64,000 nucleotides of DNA, taken from Pantoea sp. Cy-639. GTDB taxonomy: Bacteria > Pseudomonadota > Gammaproteobacteria > Pseudomonadales > Pseudomonadaceae. The translations under genes and the position numbers were made by a program. The DNA lies in the NCBI RefSeq assembly GCF_011752525.1, contig NZ_VWXI01000008.1, positions 124,001 to 188,000 of the forward strand, read 5' to 3'. The notes beneath the pieces were generated by a model. The model was given only the letters and a program-made list of their open reading frames with translations. It was not told where the DNA came from and made no database searches. How positions within the stretch are numbered: the stretch's first letter is position 1; each line of letters opens with the position of its first letter. Below, piece by piece: positions 8,116-16,106 of this stretch.

Positions 8116-9735
8116 TCAGAAAATGTAGTCGGTGGTCAGGAAGCTCGACTGGCGGTTGCGGATGATCTCGCTGATCAGCTCTTTGTTGGCTTCCTGGAAG
8201 CGGGTCGCCACCAATGTGCGGATCGAGAACACCCGCAGCGCGTCATGTACCGACAAGGTGCCTTCGGCGCTGTTCTTGCGCCCGTTGAACGGATAGGTGT
8301 CTGGGCCGCGCTGGCACTGGGCGTTGAGGTTGATCCGACCGACCTGGTTGGCGAAGGTGTCGACCAGCGCGCCGATGGTCTGCGGATCGTTGCCGAACAG
8401 GCTCAGTTGCTGGCCGTAGTCGGAGTCGAGCACGTAGTCGATCACCGTTTGCAGGTCGCGGTAGGGCACCACCGGCACCAGCGGCCCGAACTGCTCTTCA
8501 TGGTAGATGCGCATGGCGGGGCTGACCGGGTAGAGCAGGGCGGGGTAGAAGAACGAGCCGCGGCTGTGCCCGCCACCTTCGTTGAGTACCCGTGCGCCCT
8601 TGTCGGTAGCGTCGGCGACCAGGCTATCGAGGTAGTCGATCTTGCCCGGCTCCGGCAACGGCGTCAGCGCCACGCCCGGCTCCCAGGGCATGCCGGGCTT
8701 GAGCGCGGCGAGCTTGCGCTGGAACTTGTCGAGGAACGGCTCGACCACGTCCTCGTGGACGAACAGGATCTTCAGCGCCGTGCAGCGCTGGCCGTTGAAC
8801 GACAGCGCGCCGGTGACCGCCTCGTCGACGGCGTTGTCCAGGTCGACCTGAGGCAGGATGATGCCCGGGTTCTTCGCGTCCAGGCCCAATGCCGCGCGCA
8901 GGCGGTGCGGGCGCGGGTGCAGTTTCTTCAGGTCGCTGGCGGCCTTGTGGGTGCCGATGAAGGCGAATACGTCGACCTTGCCGCTGGCCATCAGTGCGCT
9001 GACGGTTTCGCGCCCCCGGCCATAGATGACGTTGATCACGCCTGCCGGGAAGCTGTCGCGGAAGGCCTCGAGCAGCGGGCGGATCAGCAGCACGCCGAAC
9101 TTGGCCGGCTTGAACACCACGGTGTTGCCCATGATCAGCGCCGGGATCAGGGTGGTGAAGGTTTCGTTCAATGGATAGTTGTAGGGGCCCATGCACAAGG
9201 CCACGCCCAGCGGTGCGCGGCGGATCTGGCCGAGGGTGCCCTGTTCGAGCTCGAAGCGGCTGGAGCGACGGTCGAGGTCCTTTAGTGCGTTGATGGTATC
9301 GACGATGTAGTCGCAGGTCCGGTCGAACTCTTTCTCCGAGTCCTTGAGGTTCTTGCCGATCTCCCACATCAGCAGCTTGACCACCGCCTCGCGCTGCTCG
9401 CGCATGCGTGCCAGGAACGTCTCGACATGCTGGATGCGCTCGGCGACGCGCATCGTCGGCCAGGCGCCACGGCCCTTGTCATAGGCTTGCACGGCAGCGT
9501 CCAGGGCGCCGAGGGCGGTGTCGGCATCGAGCAGCGGTGCGCTGCCGAGGATCACCTGGCGCTCACTGTCGCCCTCTTTCAACCAGACCGGGCTACGCAC
9601 CGTGGCCAACGGGCCATCCCAGCGCCGCAGCTCGCCGCCGACCAGGTAGTCGCGTTGTTCGAGTGGCGCATCCAGGCGCCATTGTGCGGGAATGTCTTCA
9701 GGGGCGGGAAACAGCGAGTCGAGCAGACGGTCCAT
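8116..9735 (-). CDS. NADP-dependent aldehyde dehydrogenase, GapN-like
   Basis: 539-residue aldehyde dehydrogenase superfamily member, often annotated as non-phosphorylating glyceraldehyde-3-phosphate dehydrogenase. The catalytic cysteine is C318 in FNGQRCTALK; MGPYNYPLN and NTVVFKPAKFG are the cofactor-binding blocks. The glutamate general base of the usual ELGG motif is not there: the aligned stretch reads LGLDAKNPGIILP, with Asp286 near the expected position. Related proteins carry LGLEAKNP, so this looks like a subfamily trait rather than damage, but it leaves the catalytic base uncertain. The substrate is therefore tentative. The gene is divergent from the GGDEF-EAL gene and has no operon partner. 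Confidence 0.75.
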   Translation of the reverse strand: MDRLLDSLFPAPEDIPAQWRLDAPLEQRDYLVGGELRRWDGPLATVRSPVWLKEGDSERQVILGSAPLLDADTALGALDAAVQAYDKGRGAWPTMRVAERIQHVETFLARMREQREAVVKLLMWEIGKNLKDSEKEFDRTCDYIVDTINALKDLDRRSSRFELEQGTLGQIRRAPLGVALCMGPYNYPLNETFTTLIPALIMGNTVVFKPAKFGVLLIRPLLEAFRDSFPAGVINVIYGRGRETVSALMASGKVDVFAFIGTHKAASDLKKLHPRPHRLRAALGLDAKNPGIILPQVDLDNAVDEAVTGALSFNGQRCTALKILFVHEDVVEPFLDKFQRKLAALKPGMPWEPGVALTPLPEPGKIDYLDSLVADATDKGARVLNEGGGHSRGSFFYPALLYPVSPAMRIYHEEQFGPLVPVVPYRDLQTVIDYVLDSDYGQQLSLFGNDPQTIGALVDTFANQVGRINLNAQCQRGPDTYPFNGRKNSAEGTLSVHDALRVFSIRTLVATRFQEANKELISEIIRNRQSSFLTTDYIF

Positions 9736-9875
9736 GGGTACTGCACCTCTATGTGTGGGACTGGGTGAAGCGCTTCAGCTGGTGAGCATGCACCCCGCGC
9801 CGGAAAAACACCAGTCTGGCTCAACATTGCCCAGGCTGCGCCGATACAGTATGAATCGACGCCGATTGCAGACCT

Positions 9876-12113
9876 ATGATCAGCAGCAACAAACTCGCTT
9901 CCGATGAACAGCCACCTGCCCAAGGCGCGCTGCGCCGCACCCTCAGTCGCCTGTTGCCGGTGGGCTTCGCCGTGGTCGGCATCGGCCTGTCCATGGTCCT
10001 TGGCCACTTGGATGCCAAGCGTGAACAGAGCGAGGAGGTCGCCAACCTGGCGGCGCGCCTGTCCGGCGTTCGCGGGGCGCTGGAGGCGCAATTGCGTGCT
10101 GCGTTCGCCGAGGCCGAGGGCATTGCCCAACTGATCAGCACCGATGGCCGCATCAGCGATAGTCACTTCCACGGCATGGCCCGGGATGCGCTGGCTTCGG
10201 TGAGCTACATGCACCACATCGCCCTGGCTCCGGCCGATGTGGTCGTGGATGTCTACCCACGTGACGGCAATGAACGCATCCTCGGCCTGGACTACCGTGG
10301 CCTGCCGGAGCAGATGCCGCTGCTGGCGTCGGCGCGCGAACGCGAAGAGCCGGTGCTGGCTGGCCCGCTGGCGTTGTACCAGGGTGGGCGGGCGCTGGTG
10401 TACCGTCGCCCGGTGTTCATCTCGGGCAAGCGCGGGGTGAAGTTCTACTGGGGCAACATCTCCATCGTCGCCGACATCGATCGCCTGCTGCTGGCCGCCG
10501 GCCTGCGCCCGGAGACCGGCTTCGAGCTGGCCGTGCGGGGCAGCGACGGCAAGGGCGCCGAAGGGGCGATGATCTGGGGCGACGAGCAGCTGTTCGAACA
10601 TGCCCTGGTGACCAGCAGCGTGCAGGTGCCGGGCGGCTTCTGGCAACTGGCGGCCGAGCCCCGCGGCGGCTGGTCGGGGCTGAGCCTGTTCTGCTCGCCG
10701 TTGTTCCTCTTCGCCTTGAGCTGCACCGGGCTGTTCAGCCTGTTCGTCGCCCAGCTCAACCGCAAGCAACGCCTGCTGGAACTGCGCAACAGCGAGCTGC
10801 ACCAGTACCAGGTGCAGCTCGAGCGCCTGGCGCACTACGACACCATCACCGGCCTGCCCAACCGGGTGCTGTTCCAGCAGCAGTTGAGCGAAGGGATTGC
10901 GCAAGGCCATGGGCTGGCGGTGCTGATGCTCGATATCGATGGCTTCAAGCAGGTCAACGACAGCCTCGGTCACCCCATGGGCGATCTTTTGCTGCAACAG
11001 GCCACTGCGCGTTTCTTGCAGGAGCTCGATAGCCAGGACCGGGTCTGCCGCCTGGGCGGCGACGAGTTCGTGTTCATGCTGCAGGGCGCCCAGGGCCAGG
11101 TGAATCACCAGGTGCGTGCCCTGTTGCGTTGCCTGCAGAGGCCGTTCGACCTCAATGGCAATGCCTCCCTGGTAACCGGCAGCATCGGCCTGGCCTGGTG
11201 CCCGCAGCATGGCGAGGATGTCGATAGCCTGCTGCGCCATGCCGATACCGCGATGTATGCGGCCAAGGAAAGTGGCCGCAATGCCTGGCGCCCCTACCAG
11301 GCGGAGATGACCGACCGGCTGCACCAGCGCCTGGAGCTGGAGCGCAACTTGCGTCGAGCCCTCGAGTGCAACGAATTCGAGCTGTGGTACCAGCCGAAGG
11401 TCGACTTGTTCAGCGGTCGGCTCGAAGGCGTCGAAGCCTTGCTGCGCTGGCGCGATCCGGAGCATGGCCTGGTCTCGCCAGCCGAGTTCATTCCCCTGGC
11501 CGAGCGTACCGGGTTGATCATTCCCCTGGGGGAGCGGGTACTGGAACTGGCCTGCCAGCAATTGGCCGACTGGCGCGCCGGGGATGGCCTGCCCGGGCCG
11601 CTGGCGATCAACGTCGCCGCGTTGCAGATCGAGCGCAGCGACTATGTCACCAGCCTGGCCTCGGCGCTGGAGCGCCATGACCTGCCAGCCAGCCTGCTGG
11701 AGGTGGAAATCACCGAGAGCCTGCTGATGGAGAGCCAGCAGCAGGCCTGCGCGGTGCTGTCCCAGTTGCAGGCGATGGGCGTGGCCACCGCGGTCGATGA
11801 CTTCGGTACCGGCTATTCGTCGCTGGCCTACCTGCGGGCGCTGCCGATCGACCACCTGAAGATCGACCGGGCCTTTATCAAGGACCTGCCGGACGACGAC
11901 GACGCGGTGGCCATTGCCCGGGCGATCGTCGATCTGGGGCACGCCCTGGGTTTTCGGATTACCGCCGAGGGTATCGAGACCCAGGAGCAGTACGATTTCC
12001 TGCGCAACGCCGGGTGCGATCATGGCCAGGGCTTCCTGCTCGGCCGGCCAATGCCCGCGGCTGACCTGCAACGCTGGATGGCGCAGTACCCGGTACACAA
12101 GAGACAACGCTGA
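9876..12113 (+). CDS. Membrane CHASE-like/GGDEF/EAL cyclic-di-GMP enzyme
   Basis: 745-residue inner-membrane signalling protein. Transmembrane helices near 27-44 and 270-292 flank a ~220-residue periplasmic sensor resembling CHASE domains. The GGDEF domain (about 318-475) has an intact GGDEF at 394-398. The EAL domain (about 490-740) has EALLRW at 520 and DDFGTGYSSLAYL near 648, with the KIDRAFIKDL motif. Both catalytic signatures are intact, so it could make and degrade c-di-GMP. It lies between the nfrB/wecB pair and the exopolysaccharide locus, both plausible c-di-GMP targets; this link is inference. No strong ribosome site precedes the ATG, so the exact start is uncertain. Confidence 0.88.
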   Translation: MISSNKLASDEQPPAQGALRRTLSRLLPVGFAVVGIGLSMVLGHLDAKREQSEEVANLAARLSGVRGALEAQLRAAFAEAEGIAQLISTDGRISDSHFHGMARDALASVSYMHHIALAPADVVVDVYPRDGNERILGLDYRGLPEQMPLLASAREREEPVLAGPLALYQGGRALVYRRPVFISGKRGVKFYWGNISIVADIDRLLLAAGLRPETGFELAVRGSDGKGAEGAMIWGDEQLFEHALVTSSVQVPGGFWQLAAEPRGGWSGLSLFCSPLFLFALSCTGLFSLFVAQLNRKQRLLELRNSELHQYQVQLERLAHYDTITGLPNRVLFQQQLSEGIAQGHGLAVLMLDIDGFKQVNDSLGHPMGDLLLQQATARFLQELDSQDRVCRLGGDEFVFMLQGAQGQVNHQVRALLRCLQRPFDLNGNASLVTGSIGLAWCPQHGEDVDSLLRHADTAMYAAKESGRNAWRPYQAEMTDRLHQRLELERNLRRALECNEFELWYQPKVDLFSGRLEGVEALLRWRDPEHGLVSPAEFIPLAERTGLIIPLGERVLELACQQLADWRAGDGLPGPLAINVAALQIERSDYVTSLASALERHDLPASLLEVEITESLLMESQQQACAVLSQLQAMGVATAVDDFGTGYSSLAYLRALPIDHLKIDRAFIKDLPDDDDAVAIARAIVDLGHALGFRITAEGIETQEQYDFLRNAGCDHGQGFLLGRPMPAADLQRWMAQYPVHKRQR

Positions 12114-12119
12114 GACCGT

Positions 12120-12142
12120 CCGCCCTCGCTCGGGCAGGGCGG
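12120..12142 (+). terminator. Possible terminator after the GGDEF-EAL gene
   Basis: Hairpin CCGCCCT (12120-12126) / AGGGCGG (12136-12142) just after the stop codon; no T tract follows, so it is weak. Confidence 0.35.
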
Positions 12143-12382
12143 TTGCCGGACGTGCCGACACCGACCCTGGCGAAAAAAAGACGTCATTCGAACCCGACGC
12201 AGTGAGGGCAGTGGACCCCTTGCCAAGGCCTGGCCTTGCATCTTTACTTGTGCGTGGATGTGCTGTTCCTGGCCAGGCCCTTGGCCCGCTTATTTCAATG
12301 CGTCATGTGCAATGGCGGCGCCTGCGCCATGCCCCTTTTCTGATCTGCCCCATCGCCAGCATCCTAGGACGTCGGAGAAGAA

Positions 12383-13537
12383 ATGAAAGAGCACCTGGCC
12401 GCTGCCGCCCGTCAGCTTCTGTCACCCTCCCTGCGTTATGAAATCAGGAACGTTGCCAACACGGCGCGTGACTACCTGGGGCGCGCGTGTTTCTGGCGCT
12501 GGGAAGTCAGCCGTTTCAAGTTGCAGCAGGAAAGTCCCTTCGAAATTCTCTACATCGGTCGGAAACAGCAGCGAGAAATGGCCAAGCTGCTGATCGGCGG
12601 CAAGTCGCCCGACGGCGGGCCTGCGCCGCAGTTGCCGGTGGCGGCGGGCGATCAGAGGCATGTGGTGGTGGTCAGTGAAATGCCCAACCCCGGCGCCTTG
12701 AGCATCCCCCATTACCTGAGCGCGGTGGTGCCGCTGGGGCGTTCGCTCGATGACATCACCGCGCGTTACGACAGCGAACTGCGGCGCAGCCTGCGCAAGC
12801 ACCGGCCGTTGTACCAGATGCGCCAGACCCGTGACGATGAAGAGATCGCCATGGCCGACCGCGAGCTGCTGCGGCCCTACGCCAGCGCCAGGCAAGGCAT
12901 CCATGCCGCGCAGTTCCCCACCGACGACGTATTCCGCCTGGCCAAGGGGGTTGGGCGCCTGGACCTGATCTATCACGACGACGAGGTGGTGGCCTGCCAC
13001 CTGGGGTGTGAAATAACCCGTGGCGGCAAACGCTACTGGAGCACCCTGCGCTTTGGTTATCGCGAAACGGTGTTCTCCGATGCGAAGAAGTTGCGCGAAG
13101 TGAACTCCATCACCACGTTCATGGCGTTGGAATGGGCGTTGGAGAACGGTTACGACTACTACGACATCGGCCTGTGCCTGGCTCGTCCGGATGATGGCCT
13201 GCTCAAATGGAAGCGCCGGCGTGGTGGCGATATCGATTCGCTGGGTAATCATGCCTACCTGTTCCTGCGCTTGCCCAGGAGCGGTACCGCCAAGTTCCTC
13301 TGGGAGACGCCGTTGTTCGCGGTGGAAGGCAACAAGTTGACCCTTCACCTGGGTGTCCCTGAGGGCACGAGCGATGAGGAAGTTGCCAGCCGCTACCATG
13401 AAATGGTCTTTGGCGGGCTGGACAAGATCTACCTCTACGGCGCCAAGACTTCGGCGGAGCGGTTTCTTGAGATCCTGCGCAGCCGTTACGCCAACTTGCA
13501 GTCGCCCCCCGCGATGGAGCGTATTTCGTCCAGTTGA
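12383..13537 (+). CDS. GNAT/FemAB-type acyltransferase of the polysaccharide locus
   Basis: 384-residue cytoplasmic protein with the GNAT-fold features of BioF2-like/FemAB-related transferases found in polysaccharide clusters: YDSELRRSLRKHRPLYQ in the first half, and IYHDDEVVACHLGCEITRGG plus EVNSITTFMALEWALENGYDYYDIGLCLARPDDGLLKWKRR (positions about 205-280) in the second, where the acyl-CoA or aminoacyl substrate would bind. It is separated by 36 bases from the GT61 gene and probably cotranscribed with it. It would modify a sugar or its amino group with an acyl or aminoacyl group; the exact donor is unknown. A GGAGAAGAA ribosome site precedes the ATG. Confidence 0.65.
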   Translation: MKEHLAAAARQLLSPSLRYEIRNVANTARDYLGRACFWRWEVSRFKLQQESPFEILYIGRKQQREMAKLLIGGKSPDGGPAPQLPVAAGDQRHVVVVSEMPNPGALSIPHYLSAVVPLGRSLDDITARYDSELRRSLRKHRPLYQMRQTRDDEEIAMADRELLRPYASARQGIHAAQFPTDDVFRLAKGVGRLDLIYHDDEVVACHLGCEITRGGKRYWSTLRFGYRETVFSDAKKLREVNSITTFMALEWALENGYDYYDIGLCLARPDDGLLKWKRRRGGDIDSLGNHAYLFLRLPRSGTAKFLWETPLFAVEGNKLTLHLGVPEGTSDEEVASRYHEMVFGGLDKIYLYGAKTSAERFLEILRSRYANLQSPPAMERISSS

Positions 13538-13573
13538 TGACGATTGCGGTCGAATTACCAAGGAGCGTGCGTA

Positions 13574-14692
13574 ATGGGCATCGATCCCCGCAAATCCGTT
13601 GTCGCCGCCAGCAGCGGCCAATACCGCTGGAGCCTGGCAGCTTATCGCAACATCGTCAGGAAGCGGCTTGGCCACCAGGCACAGGTCGAGCTCAAGAGCC
13701 TGGCCGACAAGACCTGGGACATCGCGCCGGGCGAAACCACGGTGTCGCCACCGGCGTTCTTCCTGCCCAACCAGCTTGAGCGGGTGACCGGCTGGGAGGC
13801 CAAGCGCTTCTATCCCTACGTGCACCCAGGCCCGACCATGGCCGGTGGTATCCGCATGGAGCAGGGGCCGACCCGCGGCTACTTGCTCAAGGATGTCTGG
13901 TTGATCGACGGGGCGCTCTACAAAGGGCGGGCCAGTCATTGGCTGTCACTCAAGCCCAGGCCCTGGCCGGGTATCAGCATCGACCACGAGATCGAGCGCG
14001 GCGCCACCTATTGCACGCAGAACGGCAGCACCTGGTTCGGTACCTGGCTGATGGAAGACTGCGCCACCTATACGCTGGCATGCGACGAAGGGGTGCCGGT
14101 GACGATCGCGCCTTCGTCGCGCTACCCGTTGTTCACCCAGCAGCAGGCGTATGAAGACTGGCTGGGGATGCAGCCATTGCGCACGCGTGGTGCGTACTTC
14201 CATGAGCTGGTGCTGTTCGAGGACACCAGCAATAACCGCAGCCGTCACCAGCGCTACCGTGCCATGGGCGACAAGCTGTTGTCCCATGTCGATCCAACGG
14301 CACACCCTGGGGTGTTCATCCTGCGTGGCAGCGACGGTGACTTGCGCCTGTTGCGCAACGAGCTGGAAATCGCCGAGCACCTGCGCCGGCATCGGGGTTT
14401 TCGGGTCATCGACCCGATGCACAGCGACGTGCCGGGGATTGTCGCGGCCTGTGCCGGGGCGCGGGTGGTGATCGGGGTCGAAGGCAGCCAGTTGGTGCAC
14501 GGCGTCAATGTGCTGCAGCCGGGCTGCGCGTTGCTGGCCTTGCAGCCCCCCAATCGTTTTGTCAGCTACTACAAGTACCTGACCGATCGGGATCACCAGC
14601 ACTATGGCTTCGTGGTCGGTGTGCCTGAGGGGAATGGTTTCCGTATCGACATCGAGGAGGTCGAGCGGACCTTGGATCTGTTCCCGGCTTGA
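13574..14692 (+). CDS. Family 61 glycosyltransferase (DUF563)
   Basis: 372-residue putative glycosyltransferase of the GT61 family. The C-terminal half carries the diagnostic block: FRVIDPMHSDVPGIVAAC then VVIGVEGSQLVHGVNVLQPG (about 290-320), with FHELVLFEDTSNN upstream. AAGGAG at 13560 fixes the ATG at 13574; a longer frame from 13544 overlaps the intergenic space and is not favoured. It is downstream of the GNAT gene and 300 bases before the small PEP-CTERM-like gene. Bacterial GT61 enzymes act in capsule and lipopolysaccharide assembly; donor and acceptor are not known here. Confidence 0.75.
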   Translation: MGIDPRKSVVAASSGQYRWSLAAYRNIVRKRLGHQAQVELKSLADKTWDIAPGETTVSPPAFFLPNQLERVTGWEAKRFYPYVHPGPTMAGGIRMEQGPTRGYLLKDVWLIDGALYKGRASHWLSLKPRPWPGISIDHEIERGATYCTQNGSTWFGTWLMEDCATYTLACDEGVPVTIAPSSRYPLFTQQQAYEDWLGMQPLRTRGAYFHELVLFEDTSNNRSRHQRYRAMGDKLLSHVDPTAHPGVFILRGSDGDLRLLRNELEIAEHLRRHRGFRVIDPMHSDVPGIVAACAGARVVIGVEGSQLVHGVNVLQPGCALLALQPPNRFVSYYKYLTDRDHQHYGFVVGVPEGNGFRIDIEEVERTLDLFPA

Positions 14693-14993
14693 CGCCGTTG
14701 CAATGGCGCTTAACTGGCCATGGCGCAGTCTTCGCCTGTTTGCCTAACTTTGTCTCAACTTATTGAAATGGATGAACTTTCCCTGGAAGTTCGAGGTGTC
14801 GAAAAAGGCCTGCGGGAGTAGAAAGTGAGCGTTGTTTTCCGCTGTCGGTATTTTGACTAATTAGCGAGATCCCCATTGAGATTTATTATGGTGGCGGATC
14901 GTTGACGTAGTGTCATTGTGCCCATAAGCTCAAATCAGCGGCGAAGAACACCACTCCCAAACAACAATAACCGTCCTCTGTCAGGAGGGGATC
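14693..14993 (+). other. AT-rich intergenic region before the small PEP-CTERM-like gene
   Basis: 301 bases, clearly richer in A+T than the surroundings. It contains TTGACT (14853-14858) and TTGACG (14902-14907); the latter is followed 17 bases on by TAAGCT, a weak -10. It ends with AGGAGGGG, an excellent ribosome site for the ATG at 14994. No gene seen. Confidence 0.4.
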
Positions 14994-15170
14994 ATGGGCT
15001 CGACACTGTTCATCAAATCCGTTTTCCTGTTGGTGCTTCTGAGCGGCGCGGCGCGTGCGGCAGACTCTTACGTCAGCCAGGCGAGCGTCATGCCAGTAGC
15101 GACGGCCGGCTGGTTGTTCGGCTTCGCGGTAATCGGATTCGTGGTAGTCGCCAATAGAAGAAGAATCTGA
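14994..15170 (+). CDS. Small secreted protein with PEP-CTERM/VPLPA-like C-terminal tail
   Basis: 58 residues. The N-terminus is a signal peptide (lysine at 8, hydrophobic VFLLVLLSGAARA, cleavage near residue 22). Only about ten residues (ADSYVSQASV) lie between it and the tail. The tail is MPVATAGWLFGFAVIGF followed by a hydrophobic stretch and ANRRRI: proline motif, transmembrane helix, terminal arginine cluster. That order is the same as in PEP-CTERM and VPLPA-CTERM sorting signals, which are recognised by exosortases in exopolysaccharide-producing bacteria. The ribosome site AGGAGGGG is strong. No exosortase gene is in the window. It lies just ahead of the export operon. Function unknown; the mature protein may be a membrane-anchored accessory of the locus. 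Confidence 0.7.
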   Translation: MGSTLFIKSVFLLVLLSGAARAADSYVSQASVMPVATAGWLFGFAVIGFVVVANRRRI

Positions 15171-15228
15171 CATTTACCCTGTCGAACAAGTGTCTATCGC
15201 ATTCAAATAAATGTCTGCCGAGGAGGGT

Positions 15229-15265
15229 GACAGCAAATTGACTTGAACCGGTTGAATTTGCTGTC
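15229..15265. repeat. 11-bp inverted repeat upstream of the export operon
   Basis: GACAGCAAATT (15229-15239) and AATTTGCTGTC (15255-15265) form perfect arms around a 15-base centre that itself contains AACCGGTT. There is no T tract. It lies 19 bases upstream of the predicted -35 box, so an operator is as likely as a terminator of the small gene before it. Confidence 0.6.
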
Positions 15266-15283
15266 TCTCGCCGTATTGGCGGC

Positions 15284-15311
15284 TTGTCAATTTTCCAGCC
15301 ATTGCTATATT
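15284..15311 (+). promoter_or_regulatory. Strong sigma-70-like promoter of the exopolysaccharide export operon
   Basis: TTGTCA (15284-15289), 16-base spacer, TATATT (15306-15311); each hexamer matches consensus at five of six positions. Transcription would start near 15318, leaving a ~160-base leader before the OPX gene. Confidence 0.55.
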
Positions 15312-15475
15312 CCAATCTGCCAGCGCACTGACGCTTTCATCGCGCTGGCCCAGGTAATCAGGCAATCGGTTTTTATGGATGATCGAGGCCGTCGCAGCGG
15401 CCGGTCAGGCTGCGAAGTGGTGTCAGTGCTGTGCTCATCAGTGCTCTTTGCATGCCGAGAGGCCAGGAGGGTCCC

Positions 15476-16078
15476 ATGGTACGTTCATTGTCTTCGCTGC
15501 TGTGCGTGCTGCTGATTAGCGCGTGCGCTCAGTCTCCCGGAAGGGGGGGCAACGCTGACGTTCCGTTGGAAACGCGGCCCGTTGGCGTCACCGAAATTCC
15601 CTATCTACTCAGCCCCGGCGACAAAGTCCTGGTCTCAGTGTGGCAGGAAGATACTTTGCGTCAGGAAACCACGGTGCTACCCGACGGCAGTATCACTTTT
15701 CCGCTGGCCGGGCGCATTGACGTAGCGGGTCTCGACGTTACCGCGGCAGCGAAGAAAATAACCACCGGCCTCAAACCTTTCCTCGCCGATCCCAATGTCA
15801 GTGTCGTGGTGATCAATCCCGCCGGTAATCTCGTGTATGTCCAGGGCAAGGTGATCAAGCCCGGGCCTGTGCCCATGACTGGCCCCACCGTGGTACTGCA
15901 GGCCCTGAGCATGTCGGGTGGACTGGACAAGTTTGCCGACGTAAGTGACATCAAGGTGATTCGCAACAACGGCATCAGGCAACAAGTGCTGCCGGTGCGC
16001 TACAAGGACCTCGTTTCCGGACGTGACATGTCCACCAACTTCCAACTCCAGGCGGGTGACACGCTGGTTGTCCCATAA
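15476..16078 (+). CDS. Polysaccharide export lipoprotein (short OPX/Wza family)
   Basis: 200-residue outer-membrane lipoprotein: signal peptide with lipobox LISAC, then a Poly_export domain (YLLSPGDKVLVSVWQE, FPLAGRIDVAGLDVTAA) and a SLBB-type domain (GNLVYVQGKVIKPGPVPM). At 200 residues it is about half the size of Wza and lacks the C-terminal amphipathic helix that makes the outer-membrane pore. The next gene encodes a beta-barrel, so the pore is probably supplied by a partner protein. AGGAGG at 15465 fixes the ATG. First gene of the operon with the beta-barrel, the Wzz-type protein and the tyrosine kinase. Confidence 0.88.
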   Translation: MVRSLSSLLCVLLISACAQSPGRGGNADVPLETRPVGVTEIPYLLSPGDKVLVSVWQEDTLRQETTVLPDGSITFPLAGRIDVAGLDVTAAAKKITTGLKPFLADPNVSVVVINPAGNLVYVQGKVIKPGPVPMTGPTVVLQALSMSGGLDKFADVSDIKVIRNNGIRQQVLPVRYKDLVSGRDMSTNFQLQAGDTLVVP

Positions 16079-16106
16079 GCCTGCTCGACCTTATTAAGAC
16101 TGCATA

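Noticed and set aside
9579-12161. An 860-codon open frame on the minus strand opposite the GGDEF-EAL gene
   Set aside because: Antisense shadow in high-GC DNA; its composition is Gln/His/Ala-rich with no domain, while the + strand has intact GGDEF and EAL motifs.
15243-15515. A 90-codon frame on + before the OPX gene
   Set aside because: It begins within the inverted repeat, contains the predicted promoter, has no ribosome site and overlaps the OPX gene in another frame.
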